Positions 1 through 7,781 of a DNA stretch of 64,000 bases are shown piece after piece (within the stretch, counting starts at the first letter, position 1; the number at the start of each line of letters is the position of its first letter). Below the pieces are notes generated by a model, which saw nothing but the letters and a program-made list of their open reading frames with translations, was not told where the DNA came from and searched no databases. This DNA comes from JAGSOU01 sp049974865 (GTDB lineage Bacteria > Pseudomonadota > Alphaproteobacteria > Rhodobacterales > Rhodobacteraceae). Both the position numbers and the translations under genes were made by a program. Location of the stretch: positions 6,207 to 70,206 of the forward strand of contig JBNGCX010000014.1 in NCBI GenBank assembly GCA_049974865.1. Reading direction: 5' to 3'.

Positions 1-26
1 AGGCCCCCTGATGTCCACTTGCCCGC

Positions 27-1064
27 TTAACGGCGGCGCAGGGTGTCGCCGTAGCTGAGTTTGGGGGTCAGCTCGATCCGTTCGCCGAGGCCGGGCTGGC
101 CCTTCTCGCTACATTCGAGGATGATCTCGGCGGCCTTCTGGCCGATCTCGCGGCGGCAGGCATCCATGGTGGCCAGCCGGCGCGGCAGCCCGTCCAGCAG
201 CTCGATCCCGTTGAACCCGGCCAGCCCGAGCTGCCCGGGGATGTCGATGCCCTTCTCCAGGCAGTAAAGCAGCCCGCCCGCCGCGATCATGTCGTTGGAA
301 TAATACAGGAAATCCAGGTCCGGCGTGCGTTCCAGCATGGCCTGGGTCATCTCGCGCCCCTTGGCCAGCCCCGACCCGCCCGAATAGAACTCCTGGTCCG
401 CCACCTCCAGCCCGGCCTTGGCCAGCGCCGCGGTGAAGCCTTCGAAGCGTTTCCGCGCCCGGTGGTCGAGCGGCATCTTGGTGCCCATGAAGCCGATCCG
501 CCTGTACCCCTCGGCGGCGATGGCGCGGGCCATCTCGCCGCCCGCGCGGCGGTGCGAGATGCCCACCACCGAATCGACCGGCTCGCCGTCCACGTCCATG
601 ATCTCGACGATGGGGATCCCGGCGTTGCGCAGCATGGCGCCGGCCGCCTCGCTATGCTCCAGCCCCGCGATGATCACGCCCGAGGGCCGCCAGGACAGCA
701 TCTCGTAGAGGACGGCCTCTTCGCGCTCGGGCTTGTAATGGGTGACGCCAACCACCGGCTGCAGGGGCGACTCCTCCAGCACCTCGGAGATGCCGGTCAT
801 CACTTCGGGGAAGACCATGTTGGACAGCGACGGAATGATCACCGCCACCAGGTTCACCCGCTGCGAGGCCAGCGCGCCGGCGATCTTGTTGGGCACGTAG
901 CCCAGCGCCTTGGCCGCCGCCAGAACCCGCGTGCGGGTGCCCTCGGACACGTCGCCGCGGTTGCGCAGCACCCGGCTGACCGTCATTTCGCTGACGCCCG
1001 AGGCCTCGGACACGTCGCGAAGCGTCAGGGGGCGGCGCGCGCGGGAAGAGGGCTTTGAGGTCAA
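27..1064 (-). CDS. LacI-family transcriptional regulator, GntR-like
   Basis: DNA-binding repressor of the LacI/GalR family. An N-terminal helix-turn-helix (residues ~12-33, ending TVSRVLRN) is followed by a periplasmic-binding-protein-like effector domain from about residue 60. The stretch VIIPSLSNMVFPEV and the segment around MLSWRPSGVI resemble E. coli GntR, so a gluconate or sugar-acid ligand is a reasonable guess, but no target operon lies in the window. The frame is open back to 1214, but that would run into the tRNA. A TTG at 1062-1064 has GGAAGG seven bases upstream and begins the protein just before the HTH, giving 345 aa, the usual family length. No in-frame ATG is as well placed. 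Confidence 0.85.
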   Translation of the reverse strand: MTSKPSSRARRPLTLRDVSEASGVSEMTVSRVLRNRGDVSEGTRTRVLAAAKALGYVPNKIAGALASQRVNLVAVIIPSLSNMVFPEVMTGISEVLEESPLQPVVGVTHYKPEREEAVLYEMLSWRPSGVIIAGLEHSEAAGAMLRNAGIPIVEIMDVDGEPVDSVVGISHRRAGGEMARAIAAEGYRRIGFMGTKMPLDHRARKRFEGFTAALAKAGLEVADQEFYSGGSGLAKGREMTQAMLERTPDLDFLYYSNDMIAAGGLLYCLEKGIDIPGQLGLAGFNGIELLDGLPRRLATMDACRREIGQKAAEIILECSEKGQPGLGERIELTPKLSYGDTLRRR

Positions 1065-1199
1065 GGGCAAACCTTCCGAAAGCTGGGCTTGCCGATTAGT
1101 TAGCGGCAAAGCGCGCGGGAACACAAGGCTGGCCGCCGGATGCGCGGGCCGCGTTGCGGCTTGCAACCCGGAGGATTTGCCGCGAGAAAGGACGCGCGC

Positions 1200-1276
1200 G
1201 GCCCCGTGGCTCAACTGGATAGAGCAGCCCCCTCCTAAGGGGCAGGTTGCAGGTTCGAATCCTGCCGGGGTCGCCA
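1200..1276 (+). tRNA. tRNA-Arg (anticodon CCT)
   Basis: Complete cloverleaf of 77 nt. The acceptor strands GGCCCCG (1200-1206) and CGGGGTC (1266-1272) pair with one G-U. The D stem is GCTC/GAGC, the anticodon stem GCCCC/GGGGC encloses loop CTCCTAA (anticodon CCT, reads AGG), and the T stem GCAGG/CCTGC encloses TTCGAAT. Discriminator base is G, and the CCA end is encoded at 1274-1276. It lies between the divergent LacI-type gene and the convergent winged-helix gene. Confidence 0.97.
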
Positions 1277-1334
1277 GCGGAAAATCATCTGCAAATTGTG
1301 CCGAGGAATTCCAGGAAAGCTCTTGGCCGTGGCG

Positions 1335-2027
1335 TCAGAGCATCTGGATCACGCCCTTGTCGATGGCGAGCATATAGCCCTTGCGGCTGATGTTCTTGAC
1401 CAGCAACTCGCTGACGATCTGGTTGCCCAACGCATCGCGCAAGCGCTTGATCCGCGTCGCGCCCGCGGCCTCGTCGCAATCGGCGGTGGGCTTGCCCGAG
1501 ATCATTGCCTCGATCTCCACGCCCGAGAGCACGTCGTCATCCATCCGGGCCTCGGCCAGGACGGAGAGCGTCTCGATCGCGGCTGCGGTGAGCTTGAACT
1601 CCATGTCGTTCAGCGCGACCGTGTTCTCGGCGCGGCTGATCATCAGCGACCGCACCTGGATGCCCGCGCGCTCGATCTCGCTCATCCGGCGGTTCAGCGT
1701 CATGATGGTGACGAGGAAGACCAGTGCCGCCACCAGCAGCGCTGTGGAAAACACCAGGAGCACGAAGATCACCATCCGGTAAGAGGCCAGCACGTCGGAA
1801 AAGCTGGTCCCGGATTCCGCGAGGATCTCCAAGAGCTTGATCTCGGCGTTCGAGGTCAGGTCGTCATTCTCGACGAAGATCCGCTCCACCCGCGCGTTGA
1901 AGGCATTGGCGTCGGGCAGGTTGAGGAACAGCAGCACTGCGGCCACCAGCAGGATGCCGACGATGGCGACGATCCCGATGGCGACCACGCGGCGCCCGTC
2001 AATAGCGGAGGAAGTACTGCCCGGCAC
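1335..2027 (-). CDS. Two-TM membrane protein with C-terminal OmpR-type winged helix
   Basis: Not a family I can name. Two hydrophobic helices are visible: one close to the N-terminus (VVAIGIVAIVGILLVAAVLL) and one about 50 residues later (MVIFVLLVFSTALLVAALVF). The C-terminal ~75 residues read like an OmpR/PhoB winged helix: FKLTAAAIETLSVLAE, then TRIKRLRDALG, then LLVKNISRKGYMLAI (compare LTxxExxLLxxL, HIxxLRxKL and TVRGxGYxL in Trans_reg_C domains). Predicted topology is N-in, a short periplasmic loop, and the DNA-binding domain in the cytoplasm. The start is set at GTG 2027, which follows GGAGGAAAGGAAG; an ATG at 2057 is in frame but lies deeper in the upstream gene. It overlaps that gene's end by 29 bp, so the two are probably co-translated. 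Role inferred: membrane-tethered transcription regulator. Confidence 0.7.
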   Translation of the reverse strand: MPGSTSSAIDGRRVVAIGIVAIVGILLVAAVLLFLNLPDANAFNARVERIFVENDDLTSNAEIKLLEILAESGTSFSDVLASYRMVIFVLLVFSTALLVAALVFLVTIMTLNRRMSEIERAGIQVRSLMISRAENTVALNDMEFKLTAAAIETLSVLAEARMDDDVLSGVEIEAMISGKPTADCDEAAGATRIKRLRDALGNQIVSELLVKNISRKGYMLAIDKGVIQML

Positions 2028-2295
2028 TCTGCTTCCTTTCCTCCAGCCCGTCGGCATTGAAGATCGACATGACGTTCAGCAGCTGCCAGCCGTCGCGCGA
2101 GATGCGCTTGTCGATGACCTGGGCGGCATCGGCACGGCTGCCGCAGGCGCTGTCGGGCAGTTCGATCACGCCGTAGTGCAGGCGCAGGGGGTTGTCCTGC
2201 TTGGCCTTGTAATCGGCATAGCAGGCGGCGGAGGCGGGCAGCGCCGCAAAAAGCGCCACCACGAAGCCGAGCGGTATGAGAATGCGTTTTTTCAT
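1999..2295 (-). CDS. Small exported protein, partner of the winged-helix membrane protein
   Basis: A 98-aa protein with a clear Sec signal peptide (MKKRILIPLGFVVALFAALPASA, cleavage before AC). The mature part of about 75 residues has two cysteines (beginning ACYADYK and at DSACGS) that could form a disulfide. It ends with a segment of the type RDGWQLLNV...QYFLRY, faintly like small DUF4177-type folds. I do not recognise the family. Start chosen at the ATG that opens the signal peptide; the Shine-Dalgarno is weak. Its 3' end overlaps the next gene, which encodes a membrane protein with a periplasmic loop, so a periplasmic sensing partner is a plausible but untested role. Confidence 0.7.
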   Translation of the reverse strand: MKKRILIPLGFVVALFAALPASAACYADYKAKQDNPLRLHYGVIELPDSACGSRADAAQVIDKRISRDGWQLLNVMSIFNADGLEERKQSAGQYFLRY

Positions 2296-2445
2296 GGCTC
2301 GGAGCATGCGGCGGCCTGCGGTGATATTCAATAACAACTCGGCCGCCATGGCGGTTATCCGATAGCAATGCGCCGTTATTGCCTGTCAGACAGGCGCGCC
2401 GCGATGCTCGGTCCAGTCCCCGTTTTCGCCGAAAGGAACCGACCG

Positions 2446-2859
2446 ATGACCGTCAAACCCCTGACCGCAGGCCTGTTGGCCCTGATCCTTGCCGCCTCGC
2501 CGATGACCGCCGCGCCGGCCCGTGCCGATGCCGAGGACGTGGCGATTACGCTGCTGGGCATCGCCGCGCTGGTGGCGCTGGCCAATGAACTGGACGACGA
2601 TGGACGGAAAAGGAAAAACAAGCGCTACCGCCACGACCATTCCTATACCGAGTCCATTCCCGGCCATTGTGTGCTGCGCCTGGAAACCCATCGCGGCTCG
2701 CGCGATGTGGTGACCCGCCAATGCCTCAAGAGCGCGGGCCTGCGCCGTGACCTGCCCGACTATTGCGAAGCCCCGCGCGCCAGCCGCTTGCTGGGCCGCG
2801 AGGCCTACGCGCTCGACTGCCTGCGTGCCGAGGGCTACCGCGTGGCCGGTCGCCATTGA
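2446..2859 (+). CDS. Exported hypothetical protein
   Basis: A 137-aa secreted or periplasmic protein. The signal peptide spans residues 1-28 (MTVKPLTAGLLALILAAS..., ending PARA). A short hydrophobic/acidic stretch follows, then a basic linker (GRKRKNKRYRHDHS), then a cysteine-containing C-terminal domain (Cys in HCVLRLE, RQCLKS, DYCEAP, LDCLRA: four cysteines, likely two disulfides). The start was chosen because AAAGGAA lies 8-9 bases upstream and the signal peptide begins there; the open frame continues to 2368. Family not recognised. It sits alone between divergent and tandem genes. Confidence 0.7.
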   Translation: MTVKPLTAGLLALILAASPMTAAPARADAEDVAITLLGIAALVALANELDDDGRKRKNKRYRHDHSYTESIPGHCVLRLETHRGSRDVVTRQCLKSAGLRRDLPDYCEAPRASRLLGREAYALDCLRAEGYRVAGRH

Positions 2860-2904
2860 GCCTTGGGGCTTGCGTCCGAGGGCAGGCCGGGTCATCTCTG
2901 CGCC

Positions 2905-3543
2905 ATGACCCGCCCCGTTCCAGATTTCAGCCTTGAGACCGCCGCCCTGACCCGCGGCGCCCGCGTGATCGCCGGCGTGGACGAGGTGGGTCGCGGCCCC
3001 TGGGCGGGGCCGGTGACGGCGGCGGCGGTCGTCTTGGACCCCGAACAAATCCCGGAAGGCCTGAACGATTCCAAGGCGTTGACCGCCCGGCGGCGCGAGG
3101 CGCTGCACGATCTGCTGATGGCGCGCGCGCAGGTGTCGATCGCCCATGCCAGCGTCGCGGAGATCGACGAGATGAACATCCTCGCCGCCTCGCACCTGGC
3201 CATGCGCCGGGCCGTCGCCGGGCTGTCCGTGCCGCCCGATCACCTGCTGATCGACGGCAACCGGCTGCCCCAGGATCTGCCCTGCGGGGCCGAGGCGGTG
3301 GTCAAGGGCGATGCGCGCTGTCTGTCCATCGCGGCGGCCTCGATCGTGGCCAAAGTGTGCCGTGATCGCCTGATGGTGGATTTGGCGCAACAGCATCCGG
3401 GCTACGGCTGGGAGAGCAACGCCGGATACGGCACCAAGGCCCATTCAGAGGCGCTCCGAAATATTGGTGTCAGCCCACACCATAGACGTTCCTTCAAGCC
3501 GGTGCACAATATCTTGTATCAAGAAAAAACTGCAAGTCGTTGA
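2905..3543 (+). CDS. rnhB: Ribonuclease HII
   Basis: Endonuclease that cleaves the RNA strand of RNA-DNA hybrids and removes single ribonucleotides from DNA. The 212-aa protein carries the type 2 RNase H signature DEVGRGPWAGP (residues 26-36), then LLIDGN and KGDARCLSIAAASIVAKVCRD, which supply the further active-site acids. The C-terminus has the usual GYGTKAH...HRRSFKPV. The start ATG at 2905 gives the normal N-terminal length; the in-frame TTG at 2863 would add 14 unconserved residues. It ends 90 bp before ccrM. Confidence 0.95.
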   Translation: MTRPVPDFSLETAALTRGARVIAGVDEVGRGPWAGPVTAAAVVLDPEQIPEGLNDSKALTARRREALHDLLMARAQVSIAHASVAEIDEMNILAASHLAMRRAVAGLSVPPDHLLIDGNRLPQDLPCGAEAVVKGDARCLSIAAASIVAKVCRDRLMVDLAQQHPGYGWESNAGYGTKAHSEALRNIGVSPHHRRSFKPVHNILYQEKTASR

Positions 3544-3580
3544 TTCAAAAAAGAAATTGACGGCGAATCGGCTTTGACTC
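3542..3580 (+). promoter_or_regulatory. Cluster of three GANTC sites upstream of ccrM
   Basis: Three GANTC sequences lie within 39 bp of the 90-bp rnhB-ccrM gap: GATTC 3542-3546, GAATC 3565-3569 and GACTC 3576-3580. A fourth, GATTC 3684-3688, lies inside the start of ccrM. GANTC is the target of CcrM itself, so this arrangement suggests methylation-dependent autoregulation. A possible -35 (TTGACG, 3557-3562) lies among the sites. No TTAA-N7-TTAA CtrA box was seen. Confidence 0.6.
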
Positions 3581-3633
3581 ATCTTTGATCTCAATGAACA
3601 CGACGCCAAAACGGCGCGGAACTTGAGGCAGAG

Positions 3634-4746
3634 ATGAAAACAATGACCAAGCGGAAGGAAGCGCGTGCGCTTCCGCTAAATGAGATTCTGGATGGTGACT
3701 GCGTGGAGGTGATGAACAGCCTCCCGGAGAATTCTGTCGACCTCGTGTTCGCCGATCCGCCCTACAATCTGCAACTCCGCGGCGACCTGCACCGCCCCGA
3801 CAATTCCAAGGTTGATGCCGTCGACGACGCCTGGGACCGGTTCGACAGCTTCAAGGCCTACGACAAGTTCACGCGCGCCTGGCTGAAGGCCGCCCGCCGC
3901 ATCCTCAAGCCCAACGGGGCGATCTGGGTGATCGGCTCCTACCACAACGTGTTCCGCATGGGGGCCGAGTTGCAGAACCAGGGGTTCTGGATTCTCAACG
4001 ACGTGGTCTGGCGCAAGTCCAACCCGATGCCGAATTTCCGCGGCAAGCGGCTGACCAACGCGCATGAGACGCTGATCTGGGCCTCCAAGCAGGAGGCCAG
4101 CAAATACACCTTCAACTACGAGGCGCTGAAGGCGCTGAACGAGGGCGTGCAGATGCGCAGCGACTGGGTCCTGCCGATCTGCAATGGCCACGAACGGCTG
4201 AAGAACGCCGCCGGCGAAAAGGCGCATCCGACGCAAAAACCCGAAAGCCTGCTGCACCGGGTGCTGGTGGCCACCACCAACCCGGGCGACGTGGTGCTCG
4301 ACCCGTTCTTCGGCACCGGCACCACCGGCGCCGTGGCCAAGAAGCTGGGGCGCGAGTTCATCGGCATCGAGCGCGAGGACGCCTATCGCGAGGTCGCCGA
4401 GAAACGCATTGCCAACGTGCGCAAGTTCGATCGTGAATCGCTGGAGGTCTCGATCTCCAAGCGCGCCGCGCCGCGGGTGCCCTTCGGCCAGCTGGTCGAG
4501 CGCGGCCTGCTGCGCCCGGGCGAGGAGCTGACCTCGCCGCGCGGCAAGGTGGCCAAGGTGCGCGCCGACGGCACGCTGGTCTCGGCCGAAAACAAGGGCT
4601 CGATCCACCAGGTCGGCGCCGCTCTGGAGGGCGCGCCGAGCTGCAATGGCTGGACCTACTGGCACTTCAAGCGCGAGGGCAAGACCGTGCCCATCGACCT
4701 GCTGCGCCAGCAGATCCGCGCCGAGATGGCCGAACGCCCGAACTGA
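3634..4746 (+). CDS. ccrM: Cell-cycle DNA adenine methyltransferase CcrM (GANTC)
   Basis: Beta-class DNA (adenine-N6) methyltransferase that methylates GANTC and couples replication to transcription in alphaproteobacteria. The 370-aa protein has the catalytic DPPYNLQL motif (residues 41-48), HAETLIWASK and the SAM-binding DPFFGTGTTGAVA at about 222-234. The C-terminal ~100-residue domain (RAAPRVPFGQLVERGLL ... CNGWTYWHF) is the one specific to CcrM proteins rather than restriction methylases. The start ATG 3634 has GAGG five bases upstream; a second ATG at 3643 is possible. No restriction gene is adjacent, as expected for an orphan housekeeping methylase. Followed by a strong terminator. Confidence 0.97.
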   Translation: MKTMTKRKEARALPLNEILDGDCVEVMNSLPENSVDLVFADPPYNLQLRGDLHRPDNSKVDAVDDAWDRFDSFKAYDKFTRAWLKAARRILKPNGAIWVIGSYHNVFRMGAELQNQGFWILNDVVWRKSNPMPNFRGKRLTNAHETLIWASKQEASKYTFNYEALKALNEGVQMRSDWVLPICNGHERLKNAAGEKAHPTQKPESLLHRVLVATTNPGDVVLDPFFGTGTTGAVAKKLGREFIGIEREDAYREVAEKRIANVRKFDRESLEVSISKRAAPRVPFGQLVERGLLRPGEELTSPRGKVAKVRADGTLVSAENKGSIHQVGAALEGAPSCNGWTYWHFKREGKTVPIDLLRQQIRAEMAERPN

Positions 4747-4807
4747 GTTTGCCGGAATAACACAGTTACCGCCTGTGCCTGTGGCCTGACACCACGGCAC
4801 TGACTTG

Positions 4808-4838
4808 CCCCGCCATGTCGAATGGCGGGGCTTTTTTT
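4808..4838 (+). terminator. Rho-independent terminator after ccrM
   Basis: Perfect 8-bp stem CCCCGCCA (4808-4815) / TGGCGGGG (4823-4830), 7-nt loop, then C and seven T. It stands 60 bp after the ccrM stop, before the convergent alkB gene. Confidence 0.93.
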
Positions 4839-4911
4839 GTGGCGCCGCCCTCATTTCTGAAATGCCAGCCAAGTTCCGCTACGAGCCTGACACCGGGCGA
4901 TGCCCTGCCGG

Positions 4912-6057
4912 TTATCCCACGGCCCCCTTGGGCATCGGGTTGGTGCCCGCCTTGTAGGGGGTCCAGTCCTCGATCTCGGGATAGAATTTCCTGCGCCAGG
5001 CGCGCACGCGCGGGTTCATCCGTCGCCGCCACAGCGGCGGGATCATCGCCAGCGTCGTCATCAGCGGATAGCCGAACGGCAGTTGCGGCGCCTCCTCCTC
5101 GGAATAGGTTTGCAGCAGGGGGAAGCGGCGGTCGGGCTTGTAATGGTGGTCGGAATGGCGCTGCAGGTTGATCAACAGCCAGTTCGACGCCTTGTACGAC
5201 GTGTTCCAGCTATGGCGCGGCAGGACGTGCTCGTATTTGCCCTCGCCGAGGTATTTCCGGGTCAGCCCGTAATGCTCGATGTAATTGACCAGCTCCAGCT
5301 GCCACACTGCGACCAGCGCCTGCCAGGCGAACAGCGCCAGCCCCAGCCAGCCGCCGATGGCGATGGCCAGCCCCACCATCATCGCCTCCAGCGCCCAGTA
5401 GCGCCAAAATGGGTTGGTGTGGTGCCACCACGGCAGGCCGCGGCGCGCCAGCATCGCCTTTTCGGCACGGAAGGCCGAGGCGTGGCATTCGCGCAGAACC
5501 CGCGGGAAGAAGCGGTGGAACCCCTCGTTGTAGCGCGCGGTCACCGCGTCGCGCGGGGTGCCGACCCAGGGGTGATGCACGCGCAGGTGTTCCGACCGGA
5601 AATGGCCGTAAAGGACGGTCGCCAGCAGCAGGTCGCCCAGCCAGCGTTCCAGCCGGTTCTTCTGGTGCATCAGCTCATGGCTGTAGTTGATCCCGACGGT
5701 CCCCGAGATCACGCCGACGCCGAAGAACAGGATGGTGGTCTCGAGGGCGGACAGGTGGTCGGTCGCGGACACCCACCAGATCGTGCCGTAGATCGCCGCG
5801 AACTGGATCGGGAACCAGATCATGGTGATCAGGCGATACCAGAACAGGTCTTCCTCGGGCGTGCTGAGGTCGGCGTTTTCCTCGTTCAGCCCGGTCAGCG
5901 CGTCGAGGATGGAAAACAGCCCCCAGCCGTAAAGCGGCAGGAAGGCCACCCAGATCCCGCCAAGAGTGGCACCGAGGACGAGCAACGGGATCATGCCCAG
6001 CGACAGCCAGAACGGCAGGGCGTTCTGCAGCCGCCTCACTTGCGAAGAGGGGATCAT
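4912..6057 (-). CDS. alkB: Alkane 1-monooxygenase (AlkB family)
   Basis: Integral-membrane non-heme diiron hydroxylase that converts alkanes or fatty-acyl chains to terminal alcohols. The 381-aa protein shows all the family's histidine boxes: HELMH (127-131), EHLRVHH (156-162) and LQRHSDHH (298-305), plus the AlkB-specific NYIEHYGL (258-265). Several hydrophobic helices occupy residues 13-50, 75-125 and 225-255. No rubredoxin or rubredoxin reductase gene is adjacent, so electrons must come from a partner encoded elsewhere. The exact substrate cannot be read from the sequence. It starts about 50 bp from the end of mutY on the same strand. Confidence 0.95.
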   Translation of the reverse strand: MIPSSQVRRLQNALPFWLSLGMIPLLVLGATLGGIWVAFLPLYGWGLFSILDALTGLNEENADLSTPEEDLFWYRLITMIWFPIQFAAIYGTIWWVSATDHLSALETTILFFGVGVISGTVGINYSHELMHQKNRLERWLGDLLLATVLYGHFRSEHLRVHHPWVGTPRDAVTARYNEGFHRFFPRVLRECHASAFRAEKAMLARRGLPWWHHTNPFWRYWALEAMMVGLAIAIGGWLGLALFAWQALVAVWQLELVNYIEHYGLTRKYLGEGKYEHVLPRHSWNTSYKASNWLLINLQRHSDHHYKPDRRFPLLQTYSEEEAPQLPFGYPLMTTLAMIPPLWRRRMNPRVRAWRRKFYPEIEDWTPYKAGTNPMPKGAVG

Positions 6058-6109
6058 GTTCTGCTCCGATATGGTCCGTGCGCGCGCCCCGTGGCGGCAC
6101 TATAGCCCC

Positions 6110-7162
6110 CTAGCCGTGAACCGGCAAAGCCTCGCGCGCCAGGTCGAAGGCCTTGCGCATGACCGTGGGCAGGGAGGAGGGGCGAAAGCTGTCGCGGGGG
6201 TGAAAGCTGCCCCTTTCGGCGGTCGTGTCCACGGGCAGTTCCGCCACCCGCAGCGACAGGCGGAGGTGGAAATGCGTGAAGGTGTGGCGCACCTCGGCCC
6301 CCGGATCGCTCCAGTCGCCGGGGGCGGGCGGCGCGGGCTCGGGCGGGGCCTCGGCCCAGTCGCTGCCGGGCCAGCCCAGCATGCCGCCCAGCAGCCCCTT
6401 GTCGGGGCGGCGTTCCAGCAGCCAGGCGCCGTCGGCGCGGCGGCCGACATAGGCGATGCCGCGGCGGGTGGGCTTCGGCGTCTTGGGCAGCTTGCGCGGC
6501 AGATCGGCCTGTAGCCCCTGCGCCCGCGCCGCGCAGGCTTCGGCCCAGGGGCAGATGCCGCAGGCGGGCGATTTCGGGGTGCAGATCGTGGCGCCCAGAT
6601 CCATCACCGCCTGCGCATAATCGCCGGGTCGGGTGGCGGGCGTCAGCCCTGCGGCCAGCGTGGTGAGCTCGGGCTTGGCGGTGGGCAGCGGTGTTTGGAT
6701 GGCGAAGAGGCGCGCCATCACCCGCTCTACGTTACCGTCGACCACGACCTCGGGCCGGTCAAAGGCGATGGCCGAGATCGCGGCGGCGGTATAGGGGCCG
6801 ATGCCGGGCAGCTTCAGCAGCGCGGCGTGCTCGTCGGGGAATTTGCCGCCCGCCCCCGCCACCGCGCGGGCGCATTTCAGCAGGTTGCGGGCGCGCGCGT
6901 AGTAGCCGAGCCCCGCCCATTCGGCCATGACCTCGTCATCCGGGGCGGCGGCCAACGCCGCGACATCCGGCCAGCGGGTGGTGAAGCGTTGGAAATAGTC
7001 CTTTACCGCCGCCACGGTGGTCTGCTGCAGCATCACCTCGGACAGCCACACGCGGTAGGGGTCGGGCCGCACGCCCGCCCCCGGCGGCACGCGCCAGGGC
7101 AACGCCCGCGCATGTCGGTCGTACCAGTCCAGCAGCGCCCCGCTCAGATCCTCGTCACGCAT
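6110..7162 (-). CDS. mutY: A/G-specific adenine DNA glycosylase MutY
   Basis: Base-excision repair enzyme removing adenine opposite 8-oxoguanine. The 350-aa protein has the catalytic Glu in SEVMLQQTT (E42), a helix-hairpin-helix LPGIGPYTAAAI (118-129) with the catalytic Asp in VVDGNVERV (D142), and the [4Fe-4S] cluster cysteines at 194, 201, 204 and 210 (C-x6-C-x2-C-x5-C). The C-terminal NUDIX-like domain that reads 8-oxoG starts near residue 230. Transcribed divergently from the DUF721 gene, with 75 bp between. Confidence 0.97.
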   Translation of the reverse strand: MRDEDLSGALLDWYDRHARALPWRVPPGAGVRPDPYRVWLSEVMLQQTTVAAVKDYFQRFTTRWPDVAALAAAPDDEVMAEWAGLGYYARARNLLKCARAVAGAGGKFPDEHAALLKLPGIGPYTAAAISAIAFDRPEVVVDGNVERVMARLFAIQTPLPTAKPELTTLAAGLTPATRPGDYAQAVMDLGATICTPKSPACGICPWAEACAARAQGLQADLPRKLPKTPKPTRRGIAYVGRRADGAWLLERRPDKGLLGGMLGWPGSDWAEAPPEPAPPAPGDWSDPGAEVRHTFTHFHLRLSLRVAELPVDTTAERGSFHPRDSFRPSSLPTVMRKAFDLAREALPVHG

Positions 7163-7237
7163 TGTTTATGCCCCGCCCCTGGTGAAAGCTCTGGCTGGCG
7201 CGTGGCCCGGCCACTAGAATAGGGCGCAACAGTCACA

Positions 7238-7771
7238 ATGACAGGCAAGATGCGCAAGACCCCAGATGCCACCCCTCCGGCCCGCCGCAAGCGCGGGTTC
7301 GAGCGCACCTCGGCCCTGCTGGCCGAGCGTATCCGCGTGGCGGGCGAGGCGCGCGGTTTTGCCGTCGCCCGCCTGCTGACCCACTGGGCCGAGATCGTGG
7401 GCGAGGACACCGCGCGCAGCGCCCGCCCGGTAGAGGTGAAATACGGCCGCCAGGGCTTTGGCGCGACGCTGACCCTGCTGACCACCGGCGCGATGGCCCC
7501 GATGCTGGAGATGCAGAAGGAAAAGATCCGCGAAAAGGTCAACGCCTGCTACGGCTATTCCGCCATTTCGCGCATCCGCCTGACCCAGACCGCGCCCACC
7601 GGTTTCGCCGAGGGGCAGGCGCAGTTCACCCCGGCGTCCAAACGCCGGCCGGCGCCCAGCCCCGAGGCGCAGAACGAGGCCCGCGCGCTGGCCGATGGCG
7701 TGGGCGACGACGGCCTGCGCGCCGCCCTTGAAGCACTGGGCCAGAATGTCCTATCCCGAAGTAAACGCTAA
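7238..7771 (+). CDS. DUF721 / DciA-like protein
   Basis: A 177-aa protein matching the DUF721 family, whose characterised member DciA loads the replicative helicase in many bacteria. The domain lies at residues ~20-110: LTHWAEIVGEDTARSARPVEVKY followed by a beta-rich stretch and MLEMQKEKIREKVNACYGYSAISRIRL. The C-terminal 60 residues are low-complexity and probably disordered. ATG 7238 was kept; ATG 7250 (MRKTPDA) is an alternative. It is followed 10 bp later by the DsbA-like gene, so the two are probably one transcript. Helicase loading is inferred from family only. Confidence 0.8.
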   Translation: MTGKMRKTPDATPPARRKRGFERTSALLAERIRVAGEARGFAVARLLTHWAEIVGEDTARSARPVEVKYGRQGFGATLTLLTTGAMAPMLEMQKEKIREKVNACYGYSAISRIRLTQTAPTGFAEGQAQFTPASKRRPAPSPEAQNEARALADGVGDDGLRAALEALGQNVLSRSKR

Positions 7772-7781
7772 GGAGACGTCG

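Noticed and set aside
3544..3634. CtrA binding site upstream of ccrM
   Set aside because: No TTAA-N7-TTAA or close variant in the gap.
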